This document shows, in pieces, positions 25,125 through 34,300 of a stretch of 57,682 nucleotides of DNA. The stretch covers positions 1-57,682 of the forward strand of contig NZ_MRTH01000047.1 in NCBI RefSeq assembly GCF_001956045.1, read 5' to 3'. The stretch's first letter is position 1; every line of letters begins with the position of its first letter. Position numbers and translations under genes: made by a program. Source of the stretch: Paenibacillus sp. FSL H7-0331 (GTDB taxonomy: Bacteria > Bacillota > Bacilli > Paenibacillales > NBRC-103111). Below the pieces are notes generated by a model. That model ran no database searches. It saw nothing but the letters and a program-made list of their open reading frames with translations, and had not been told where the DNA came from.

Positions 25125-27377
25125 TTATGGATTCATATGAGTAGTCTTGCGAAAGTCTCCTGGTGTTTGACCTACCAGCTTTTTGAATGATCGAATAAAC
25201 GTGTTTGGATGCAGATATCCGATTCTGACCGTAATCTCTTGTATGGAATAATCGCTATGAACCAGAAGTTCTTTAGCGTGTTCCGTACGAATTCGCGTCA
25301 AATAATCAATAAAATTTTCTCCAATTTCTTCTTTAAACGTTCGACTGATCTGTTTCATATGCACATGAAACACATCACTTAAATGTAGCAATGATAGATC
25401 CGGATTCTTGTAATGTTCCTCCATATACAATTTAATTTTACGAATCAGCATATAATTGCTGCTCATCTCGCGCAACGTCGCCACGGCTTCCGTTGTTTCT
25501 GTAAGAACACTTCTCAACATATGCTGCAGTTCGTCCAAGGAGTCCCACTCGTCTACCGCTTTTTGCAGTTTATCCTGCACGGCGTTTGTCCATATTTTTT
25601 GCACATCCGCAGGTAGGTCCGTAAACTCCTTTTGAAGAAAAAATATCATGTAGTTCATGAGATTGTCCAATTCCTTACGCGCATACAGACCCGCTCGGAT
25701 GCCATCGAAAAATTGTGTGAGGCTGCCCTGCCAATCTCCTTCTCCCGTTCGTAATGAAAAGGCAATCGCGCGGATATATTCGAGCAGATCGAGCGACTGT
25801 TGCTTACCCTCAGGCTCAATCTGCCAATAACAAATCACGCTATCCTCACCCAGTGAAGGTTTGTATTGAAGTGCTTCCAAGGCTTCGACATAGGCATAAT
25901 GTACAAGCTCTATGCGATCGACTCCTGATCCTATGCCGATCGTAATATTGAAATCAAGGTAGGTCTTCACCCATTGCATCATGTCATTCGCAATATCACT
26001 CACGATCTGCTCGGAGTTTCTTTCCGACGTAACTCTCGGTATCTGGTGCAGCAGGGTCAATTGATTGTTGGACGTCCATTCGGTCCATATTGTCACATTT
26101 CGCGTGGTCGCAATTTCCATTACTACACTGGATAAAACGAATTTAAGCAAATTTTGATCGTGATGTGAGTATAGACTGGCGAATTTACTGTATTTATTAA
26201 TTTCGAGCACGCTAACACATAACGAGACAAAATCGCAAGGCATTCTGAGATTCTCCATCTCCCGTTGCCATTCTTCATACTTCAAGGGGCGATTCCCTTC
26301 AATCCATTCAAAAAAGAAATGCTTTCGCTTAAAAATCAAATCTTCCTCAAGCTGCTTCTGATAGGCATTTGACTGCTCCATCAAATTCAGCAAGGCGGTA
26401 TCGATGAACTTAAATTCATCTTGATTGCCTTTACGGAACAATTCGGCGCTTTTTTGCTGAGAAAATAGTTGAATACGCTCGATGATCGTTTGTACAGGTT
26501 TATAGTTCCGTCGGGTAACCAAAACGATCCATAAAACGCCGATAAAAAAGAAAATTATACAAACGAATATCCAATATTTTGAGATCGCGGAGACAAGGCG
26601 AAACAAATTACCATTCGCCACACTGCTGGAAATGGTCCATTCGGAATAACTGGAGTGCAGCTCCGTCATTAGGGAATCGTTTCCATGAAAATCACGATAA
26701 ATAGGCGTACCCTCACGGTCATAAAGGCTGAGATGGTTGGAATTTTCCGTCGTCAATGTTTGAACAAAGCGGGCAACCGCTTGAAGTTGCACATTAACAA
26801 TGATTAGACCATCATTTCCGGAATTTAATGGGACATATCGCACTAACGAAACGAATTCGGAAGGTTCGCCTTGCTCCGTGTAACCTTTCCGGACATTTGT
26901 CCAAAGAGGATTGAGCCCAGATTGCTTCAATGCTTCTACAATCAATTGGTTATCGTTAAATGCAGCCAGCTTGGAAACGGAGTATGGCGTCTGCACCGTA
27001 TCGTCCGATAGCCTGTATAAATAGATCGAATCGATGAGAGGCATTGTTGCCATAAGACTTTTCACTTTTAAAGATGACATATAGCCCGAATAATATCGAT
27101 CATCGCGCAAGGCAGGATTAAAAAAACCCAATAGCGTATCATCACTGGCGATCTCATTCGTGATTGTGTTATCGATCAACTGCATCTGATTGTCAACAGA
27201 TTGGAGCATTTGCTTCGTGAAAATTTTATTCGATTCGACTGCGGTTTTTCGAGACAATTCACTGAATGCCATCAACAGGATAAACATGAGGAGAGGTACA
27301 ATAAAAAGAAAAATCGTTACATAGGAAAACAGGAGACGACGAAACCATGTCTTGTTCAGCGAGATATTCTTTATCAT
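25125..27377 (-). CDS. Membrane-anchored AraC-family regulator (YesN-like), module 1
   Basis: 750 residues. An N-terminal helix (LLFSYVTIFLFIVPLLMFILLMAF) and a second helix near 275-295 (YWIFVCIIFFFIGVLWIVLV) enclose an extracytoplasmic sensor of the Cache type. A long cytoplasmic coiled and helical region follows, then a C-terminal double helix-turn-helix (LSLLHLSDVFHVHMKQISRTFKEE, then QEITVRIGYLHPNTFIRSFKKLVGQTPGDFRK). Such proteins sense sugars outside and activate adjacent transporter operons. It lies upstream of permease, binding protein and glycosidase genes in the same direction, with a 205-base gap that could hold its target promoter. It is a clear paralogue of 40895-43135. Confidence 0.93.
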   Translation of the reverse strand: MIKNISLNKTWFRRLLFSYVTIFLFIVPLLMFILLMAFSELSRKTAVESNKIFTKQMLQSVDNQMQLIDNTITNEIASDDTLLGFFNPALRDDRYYSGYMSSLKVKSLMATMPLIDSIYLYRLSDDTVQTPYSVSKLAAFNDNQLIVEALKQSGLNPLWTNVRKGYTEQGEPSEFVSLVRYVPLNSGNDGLIIVNVQLQAVARFVQTLTTENSNHLSLYDREGTPIYRDFHGNDSLMTELHSSYSEWTISSSVANGNLFRLVSAISKYWIFVCIIFFFIGVLWIVLVTRRNYKPVQTIIERIQLFSQQKSAELFRKGNQDEFKFIDTALLNLMEQSNAYQKQLEEDLIFKRKHFFFEWIEGNRPLKYEEWQREMENLRMPCDFVSLCVSVLEINKYSKFASLYSHHDQNLLKFVLSSVVMEIATTRNVTIWTEWTSNNQLTLLHQIPRVTSERNSEQIVSDIANDMMQWVKTYLDFNITIGIGSGVDRIELVHYAYVEALEALQYKPSLGEDSVICYWQIEPEGKQQSLDLLEYIRAIAFSLRTGEGDWQGSLTQFFDGIRAGLYARKELDNLMNYMIFFLQKEFTDLPADVQKIWTNAVQDKLQKAVDEWDSLDELQHMLRSVLTETTEAVATLREMSSNYMLIRKIKLYMEEHYKNPDLSLLHLSDVFHVHMKQISRTFKEEIGENFIDYLTRIRTEHAKELLVHSDYSIQEITVRIGYLHPNTFIRSFKKLVGQTPGDFRKTTHMNP

Positions 27378-27538
27378 CGTGTACTCTCCCTTTCTAAAAA
27401 ATATTAGTTATGATTCACGCTTTATCCCTATGCTTGATCTCCCGCTCATTATGGTACCAAAGAAATTGGGTAAAATCCATTACTTACCTGGCAATAAGGC
27501 GAATCGATTTGAAATATGTAACAACGATTTTCCGTACA

Positions 27539-27567
27539 TTGCACAAAATAATGATAACTGTTACATT
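27539..27567 (+). promoter_or_regulatory. Candidate promoter of aspA
   Basis: TTGCAC (27539-27544), 17 bases, TACATT (27562-27567), then AGGAGG before the ATG at 27606. Confidence 0.45.
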
Positions 27568-27605
27568 CATAGTAGGTTTCTTCAGACAAACAGGAGGCTA
27601 TTACA

Positions 27606-29030
27606 ATGTCACAAGAGCAAGTTCGGATCGAAAAGGATTTTCTGGGTTCACGCGAAGTACCAGCAGATGTCTATTATGGAATCCAAACCTTACGTGCAGT
27701 GGATAATTTCCCCATAACCGGTTACCGTATTCATGAAGAACTCATTAAAGCTATGGCTATTGTTAAGAAATCCGCCGCGCTTGCCAATATGGAAATGAAG
27801 CAATTGAACGCAAGACTTGGCGAGGTCATCGTTAGGGCTGCTGATGAAATCCTGTCAGGACAGTGGCATGATCAATTTATAGTTGACCCCATTCAAGGCG
27901 GAGCAGGAACCTCCATCAATATGAACACCAATGAGGTTATTGCAAATCGCGCATTAGAGCTGCTTGGCGAAACCAAAGGTGATTATTTTAAATTAAGCCC
28001 AAATACGCACGTGAACATGGCACAATCCACGAATGATGCTTTTCCCACAGCCATCCATATCGCGGCTCTGTCTTTAATTAATCAATTGTTGACCACGATG
28101 GAGCAATTAAAAGTAACGTTTGAAACCAAAGCCGTAGAATTTGACAGTGTGATCAAAATGGGACGCACTCATCTTCAGGACGCGGTTCCGATTCGTCTCG
28201 GTCAAGAATTTGCTGCTTACAGCAAGGTTCTGGGAAGGGATATTAAACGGATTGGACAAACGAAGGAGCATTTATACGAGGTTAATATGGGTGCAACCGC
28301 AGTGGGGACTGGCCTGAATGCCGATCCACGATATATTACAAGGTGCGCCGAGCTTCTGGCCGAAATAAGCGGCTTTCCCTTACAATCAGCTGAGCACTTA
28401 ATCGACGCAACACAAAATACAGATTCCTATACAGAGGTATCTGCTGCGCTCAAAATTTGCATGATCAACATGTCCAAAATCGCCAATGATCTCCGCCTGA
28501 TGGCATCTGGACCTCGTGCTGGTCTTGGTGAAATATCTCTTCCAGCCCGACAACCAGGCTCCTCCATCATGCCAGGCAAGGTCAATCCTGTCATGTGTGA
28601 GGTTGTGAACCAGGTTGCTTTCCAGGTGATTGGCAATGATCACACGATTTGCCTCGCATCCGAAGCAGGACAATTGGAGCTCAATGTGATGGAGCCGGTG
28701 CTTGTTTTTAACCTGCTGCAATCCTTAAGCATCATGAATCAGGTGCTGAAGGTGTTTAGAACGTATTGCATCGAAGGCATCGAAGCCAACATCGAGATCT
28801 GCAAGCAGTATGTGGAGAAAAGCGTCGGCATTATGACCGCTCTGAATCCGCATCTTGGATATGAAGTATCAGCCCGAATTGCACGCGAAGCTATCGTATC
28901 AGGAAAATCCGTTCGTGATTTGTGCTTGCTGTATAATGTGCTGTCGGAAGAGGACCTCAATACGATCCTTGATCCTTTTGAAATGACCAATCCGGGAATT
29001 GCCGGGGCTTCCCTGCTTCTGTCGCAGTGA
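27606..29030 (+). CDS. aspA: Aspartate ammonia-lyase
   Basis: 474 residues. It converts L-aspartate to fumarate and ammonia in the cytoplasm. The fumarase/aspartase superfamily signature GSSIMPGKVNP is intact and includes the mobile-loop serine pair. Other family blocks are GSREVPADVYYGIQT, GGAGTSINMNTNEVIANRA, NMAQSTNDAFPTA and GRTHLQDAVPI, whose TH-x-x-D residues belong to the active site. Length matches bacterial aspartases (about 470). AGGAGG precedes the ATG. It is a single-gene unit on the plus strand, ending in a strong terminator at 29044. Confidence 0.95.
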   Translation: MSQEQVRIEKDFLGSREVPADVYYGIQTLRAVDNFPITGYRIHEELIKAMAIVKKSAALANMEMKQLNARLGEVIVRAADEILSGQWHDQFIVDPIQGGAGTSINMNTNEVIANRALELLGETKGDYFKLSPNTHVNMAQSTNDAFPTAIHIAALSLINQLLTTMEQLKVTFETKAVEFDSVIKMGRTHLQDAVPIRLGQEFAAYSKVLGRDIKRIGQTKEHLYEVNMGATAVGTGLNADPRYITRCAELLAEISGFPLQSAEHLIDATQNTDSYTEVSAALKICMINMSKIANDLRLMASGPRAGLGEISLPARQPGSSIMPGKVNPVMCEVVNQVAFQVIGNDHTICLASEAGQLELNVMEPVLVFNLLQSLSIMNQVLKVFRTYCIEGIEANIEICKQYVEKSVGIMTALNPHLGYEVSARIAREAIVSGKSVRDLCLLYNVLSEEDLNTILDPFEMTNPGIAGASLLLSQ

Positions 29031-29043
29031 TCCCAGCATACAC

Positions 29044-29085
29044 AAAAAGTGATGGTTTCCGAGTGGAATCATCACTTTTTATTTT
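29044..29085. terminator. Bidirectional terminator between aspA and the Dabb gene
   Basis: AAAAAGTGATG faces CATCACTTTTT in a near-perfect hairpin, flanked by A and T runs on both sides. It can stop both the plus-strand aspA and the convergent minus-strand gene. Confidence 0.9.
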
Positions 29086-29123
29086 GGGAAAACTATGCAC
29101 AATGAGTACATTCATTCCAAATA

Positions 29124-29426
29124 TTAGGAGATTTGATAATCAATCACAATAACACTTTCAATAATGCCATCCAATAATCGTACGAATTGCTGGTGCACGG
29201 GATGCGGTCCATACTGCTGCAAAGACTGCTTATCCTCAAATGTGACGCGAAGCCCCAATGTGTAACCGCGAATATTATCGGTTTCTTCGGTCACATTCAC
29301 ACCCGCTGTCATATCAACAACCCCCGGAATCCGACCTTTAAAGGACAACAGACTCTCCAAAAGCTGTTTTTCGTGCTCCGGTTTGTAGTTCTCGTTAAAT
29401 TTAAAAGCTACGATATGCTCATACAT
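29124..29426 (-). CDS. Dabb-family (stress-responsive alpha/beta barrel) protein
   Basis: 100 residues with the Dabb pattern: a first strand YEHIVAFKFNENYKPEHEKQLLESLLSFKGRIPGV, then TAGVNVTEE, YTLGLRVTFEDKQSLQQYGPHPVHQQFVRLL. These form a ferredoxin-like dimeric barrel. The molecular role is not established for most members. It is a single gene facing away from the AraC regulator at 29538, with about 110 bases between the two starts. Confidence 0.88.
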   Translation of the reverse strand: MYEHIVAFKFNENYKPEHEKQLLESLLSFKGRIPGVVDMTAGVNVTEETDNIRGYTLGLRVTFEDKQSLQQYGPHPVHQQFVRLLDGIIESVIVIDYQIS

Positions 29427-29537
29427 GAACGATTCTCTCCTTTAACCCTCATTACGTGACTATAAAATCATACCATAATCCTAAGATTTGTAATAAACTT
29501 ATCTTATTATTAAAGTAAATTCGGAAGGTTCGATGCT

Positions 29538-30395
29538 ATGGATCAGCCCAGCTCCTTCATGATGACAGAAGCCTTTTCCATTGACTACACCGATAGTGGA
29601 AAGGAAAGCCGCAAACCGCTTGAGCATTTTCATGATTCTTATGAGCTCGCTTTTTTCATCCGGGCCGATATCGATATTTTTGTTAAAGATACGAAATATC
29701 GTATTCAGGATGGAGATCTGCTGCTGATCAATGCCTACGATTTGCATCGCATCTTCTATAATCCTAACCATGAATATACCCGTTATGTGATTCAGTTCAA
29801 AGAAAGCTTTATTAATGAGCTTACCCAAACACTTCAGCTCGGGCAGTTGATTCATAAGCTACAGCACCAACAAAATAAAAAAATCAGTCTGACGATCAAA
29901 CAGCGAGTCAAATTGGAAGAAATTTTCCGCAATATCGTGAACCTTCGCAAAAAGCTGCAATTTCGCCATGACGACTTCACGCTGGAGCCGGCGCTAAAGC
30001 TGCACTTGCTTTTGCTGCTAATGGAATACGACAAATTAAGCGACTTACGGAGCATTCTGCGTAAATTGAACCCTACAGAGAATCAAGTGCATGACATCAT
30101 CCGGTATATCGACGAGCATTATGATGAAGCTATACAGTTGGATGATCTGACAGCCCAATTTGGGAAAAGCAAATATTATATCAGTCATTTATTCCGTGAG
30201 GTGACCCGGTTTACGTTTGTCGAATATGTGCAGTATCGCAGGGTGATCGAGGCCCAAAAAAAGCTGCTGCAAACCGATAGGTCTATCATCGACATTGGTA
30301 TGGAATGCGGTTTTCAAAGCTTGCAGCATTTTTATAGAGTTTTTAAGAAAATATCCAAACAAACACCCGCCGCTTACCGTAAGGAAAATAAATAA
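29538..30395 (+). CDS. AraC-family transcriptional regulator with cupin sensor
   Basis: 285 residues. The N-terminal cupin (HFHDSYELAFFIRADIDIFVKDTKYRIQDGDLLLINAYDLHRI) is the ligand-binding barrel, with the usual H-x-H-x-x-x-E metal or ligand motif replaced in part. The C-terminal HTH_18 domain runs from about 190 (QLDDLTAQFGKSKYYISHLFREVTRF, IDIGMECGFQSLQHFYRVFKKISKQTPAAYRKE). GGAAGG precedes the ATG by ten bases. It is convergent with the PhyH-like gene (30426), only 30 bases away. Its target may be that gene or the Dabb gene. Confidence 0.93.
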   Translation: MDQPSSFMMTEAFSIDYTDSGKESRKPLEHFHDSYELAFFIRADIDIFVKDTKYRIQDGDLLLINAYDLHRIFYNPNHEYTRYVIQFKESFINELTQTLQLGQLIHKLQHQQNKKISLTIKQRVKLEEIFRNIVNLRKKLQFRHDDFTLEPALKLHLLLLLMEYDKLSDLRSILRKLNPTENQVHDIIRYIDEHYDEAIQLDDLTAQFGKSKYYISHLFREVTRFTFVEYVQYRRVIEAQKKLLQTDRSIIDIGMECGFQSLQHFYRVFKKISKQTPAAYRKENK

Positions 30396-30425
30396 TGAAT
30401 TTCGTTAGTCAGCTCGCAACGAATC

Positions 30426-31184
30426 TCAGTCCATGACAACGGTAAACTGCTTGCCCATAGCGGAAACGGTATTGGCATCCATATAGCATACACTAAAAGC
30501 ACGACGGGATTGCTCGCTTGAATTTCCTTCAGATCCGTGAACGGTCCAGTTATGAAGGAGTACCGCTTCGCCGGGCTCAAGCTCCAAATGAACGGGCTCC
30601 CCGTTTTCCACCAGCTGGCTGACCTGATCCGAAGTGATGAAGCCGGAAGGGTCCGCCGGGTTGATTAATTGATGCTGGGTTTTGGGGAATATCTTCACAC
30701 ACCCATTCTCTATGGTTGCCGGATCCAATGCGGTCCATACCGTAACCAATGGGTCTCGATCCAGATCGGTCCAACGATCCTGATGATAGGCCAGAACCGA
30801 GCCGTGACGCGCGGGTTTATTCATGAACATAGCACGAAAGCAGGAAATGCGCGTATCCTTCCCATACACCTTATCACATATTTCGCGAAACAACGGTTTT
30901 TGCAAATAGGTTAAGAACATTGAATCGAACTCCAGATTTTCTATCTTCCGATAGTTCAATGTGGAGCCTTTAAAGCCGAGTGTCTGACTGGATTGCTCAT
31001 GCCCCTCACCGGCCTCACGCTGCATCATCAAACGATCGTAATCGCAGCCAGCTTTGCCAAGCATAATATAATCGATCTGCTGAGAAAGCGCGGCCAGCTC
31101 AAGCTCCGTAAGTACTTTGCCCAATTTAAGATACCCCTGCTCTTCAAACGTTTGCCATTGTTCATCAGTTAAAGTAACATCCAT
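30426..31184 (-). CDS. Phytanoyl-CoA dioxygenase family (PhyH) protein
   Basis: 252 residues of a non-haem Fe(II)/2-oxoglutarate oxygenase fold. The iron ligands are visible as YHQDRW (His and Asp) and, near the C terminus, HNWTVHGSEGNSSEQSRRAFSVCYMD (distal His, then the 2-oxoglutarate-binding Arg). The substrate is unknown; bacterial members hydroxylate diverse small molecules including quaternary amines and secondary metabolites. The gene lies upstream of the second glycan-utilisation cluster in the same direction, but an inverted repeat at 31312 separates them. Confidence 0.9.
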   Translation of the reverse strand: MDVTLTDEQWQTFEEQGYLKLGKVLTELELAALSQQIDYIMLGKAGCDYDRLMMQREAGEGHEQSSQTLGFKGSTLNYRKIENLEFDSMFLTYLQKPLFREICDKVYGKDTRISCFRAMFMNKPARHGSVLAYHQDRWTDLDRDPLVTVWTALDPATIENGCVKIFPKTQHQLINPADPSGFITSDQVSQLVENGEPVHLELEPGEAVLLHNWTVHGSEGNSSEQSRRAFSVCYMDANTVSAMGKQFTVVMD

Positions 31185-31311
31185 ATTATTCCATTCCCCT
31201 TTAACAATAAGTTAGTCCTGCTTGAATACTTCTTATTGTAAAGGTCCATGCATCAACTATCTTCGCCAATCTTGTGCGCGGCGCGGAATTAACTTATCTT
31301 GTCATCAGACA

Positions 31312-31363
31312 AACAGGACTATCCTCTCAGCCACGAATTCAGCTGTTAGAAGATAGCCCTGTT
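31312..31363 (-). terminator. Inverted repeat, probable terminator after the 1841-aa enzyme gene
   Basis: AACAGGGCTATCTTCT faces AGAGGATAGTCCTGTT on the minus strand with three mismatches and then TTTGTCTG. The T-run is weak, but the position 13 bases after the stop codon fits termination. Confidence 0.6.
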
Positions 31364-31375
31364 ATACCAACGCAA

Positions 31376-34300
31376 CTACTGAACAACCCCGTCCCTGTTT
31401 CCTTTAAAGGATGCCCAGTCTGTCTGAACTCCTTCCAGCAGCATGATCCCGTTCAAGCTCTCCTTCAGGCTTCCATCCAGAGTTCCAATCGAAATCTTCG
31501 TTCCCTTACTAATACTTCCTGTAAATCCATTCAGCTGGCTCTTTTTCATGATCCCTTCCGTCAACACTCTTCCCGACGCTCCTGGTACAATTCGTTCCAG
31601 TGTGATGCCGACAAAGCTATCAAGAGAATCAGTGGCACTCATGAGCCGCAGCGTGGTATGGTCAGTGTCATAACGCACAGCAGCAAAGCGCGGAATGCCA
31701 ACCCCTGTATGATTAGCTAAAACTAATTGCTTATCCGGCACCTGCGGATAATATTCAGAGCCTGTAACGTTGTATTCCGCCGCTCTGCCCGAAGTACCCA
31801 ATACCGCATTTATTTTTCCTAAAATATAGGAATTGGGTTGAGCGGTATAGTTTTCATTAAAAATAATCGTTTTGGTCATGCCATTTTCAAAGGTTACTTG
31901 CAAGGTTTTGCTGTTGACTGTACAATCTCCCAGCCTTCTTCCCAACGTATTATTGACATCGATATTGGAGCTCAGGCCCACTTTGATGCCCGATATATCC
32001 CAGTAGCCATATAAGTAGCCACTCAGACCACCGCCTCCATCACGAGTTTGATACGCTCCCAGAAGATCCGCTACTGCATTTCCGCTAACCCTTACATACG
32101 TATTGTTCGTTACGGAGCTGCTGAACAAAGCCAGTGCTCTACCCCTATGTTCATCGGAATAGCCAATAGGTGTGCTGTAATTAAAGGTAACGTTATAATC
32201 CGCATGATTGGCATATTGATTCTCCGGTTTTTGCGTAATCCAGGGGGAATCGTCCTGAACCATATACGTCCCTACAATCTCAGTATGATTGAAAATGACT
32301 TCATCCTTGGTTCCGCTGCCTAACGATTGTATAATAATAGGCTTCATGGTTTCCGTTGATACGATTTTACTATTGTTAATAACATTGATCTGGGGTTTGG
32401 CGAAATCCTCCCGATTATGCACATACCAACCGTCCGCTTTAGATACAAAAGTGCTGCCGTAAACTGTCTCACTAACACCGCTCGCAGAACCATAACCCCA
32501 GGCATGAGAACCTACACCGCTGATCCCGCCCCATACCTTGGTTGGGTCCAGATCTGCCGTTGGCGTAACCCCGGGATGGGCCGTCACCCAGTTTTGGCGA
32601 TACTCAACAGCTCCCCGATTGCCATAATGCTCGATATAAGAATTTTTCACAACATGGATAGCATCCTTATTATTGCCGCTATCTTCGCTGTGAACCGGGT
32701 ATCTCATGTTTCTAGCAGTGATCGTGAGGTTCTCCAGATTGGACGTACCCTTCAACCATATCGTGGATTGGTTAGTAATCTCATTGTTCGTAGCTGAATC
32801 ACTGTTCTCTCCTTTTAAGAAAACCTGATCCTTATCTGTTCCCCGAAGAGTCGTGTAGGATTTAACAACCCAGTTTTTCTCCGTGTACACACCCGGATAG
32901 ATCAGAATGACATACTGTTTGTCAGGGCTGCTGTCCAGAATACTGTCATTGGCCAGTTTCGGAGAAACGAAGTCCCCGGTTCCATCAGGCTTCACGGTTA
33001 AGGTTACGATTTCATTAAACCCATCCTGAACGGTTACAGCAGAAGTAGCCGTTTTGAGACCATCCACTGTAGTAGCCGTGATATGAGCCACTCCCGCTTT
33101 TTTCCCATATACGGCACCATTCACATCCACAATAGCTACCAGCGGATTATCTGAAGTCCATGTAATCGCTCTCTCTATAGCATTAAGAGGCTGTATAGTC
33201 GCCTTCAGCTGTCCGATCTTACCCGTACCCATCTCCATTGTCGTTTTGTTCAGGCTGACACTCGAAACACGAGCCGGAATGGGATCATTGGAATAGGTTA
33301 CAGGCCGGATCTCGACATCATCCAGATAGTAAGAATCCCCGAGCGCCGGAAAATCGGTATAGATATACATCGTCAAATTGGTGATATTTCCGGTCCCATT
33401 CAGCTTGAAATAGCCTTCTGCCTGCTTCCAGCTGACAGCATCCATAGCAGGTCCAGTTACCATAACCACCTGTTTGGTCACACCATCTACCTTGTACTGC
33501 AGGCAAATTCTCAGCTTCTCTCCCGTAGTGGAGCCGGATGCCAGCTTCCCCCAGGCCGAGTAATAGTATTCCTTACCATTCTCAACTCCGTTAAAAAGAA
33601 TCTTACCGTAAGGATAGTCTTTAGTAACTTTGACCGACTGATGGCCGGAATGATACTCGGAGGTCGTGAGTTCTGCAACAATTCTTTCACCAGCATACTG
33701 CAGGGTACCCAATTCCATCCCTGGGTCGGTTAATAGATTATCGCCTTTTATTTTGAGCGAATTGCTGGATACATGCAAAGTTTCTGCTGCTGCGTCCCAC
33801 GTAAAATTGAATCCAAACAGCTCTTTTAGATCGTCAGCTGAAATCAGCAGATCACTTTCAGTCCATACAGGAGCATGCTGCAGGTTGATAGGCGTACTTC
33901 CTCTGTAAGCCAGACTTTGTCCGTACACGACCCGAATGACACTGCCATCCTTTAAGGCGAGTATAGAGCCAGCATCATCTCGTTCCGCAGGAATGTCCGC
34001 TTTCTTCAATACCTCAGCGAGTGGCACCATCACGCTGCCATCCCTTATTTCGAGAGGAGTCACGGTTGTTGTCGGCTGCCCGTTGAGGTTCATTTTCACA
34101 CCTTGAATCGGAACCTTTACCAGTCCAATCCTGTCTATGCTAAAATCACCCTTCGTTGTAATGGGATCAAGCCTGATAGCTTTTACAGCTCCTGTCCAGT
34201 TCTTGTTGCTCCACATCGGTACATAATAATCCGTATAGTTCCCGTCATTGGGATTCACATAAAAATCGACACCCATAACTTCTTTCCAAGCGGGGTCCTT

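Noticed and set aside
27352..27717. Plus-strand frame before aspA
   Set aside because: It overlaps the regulator start and the aspA start in another frame and has no ribosome site.
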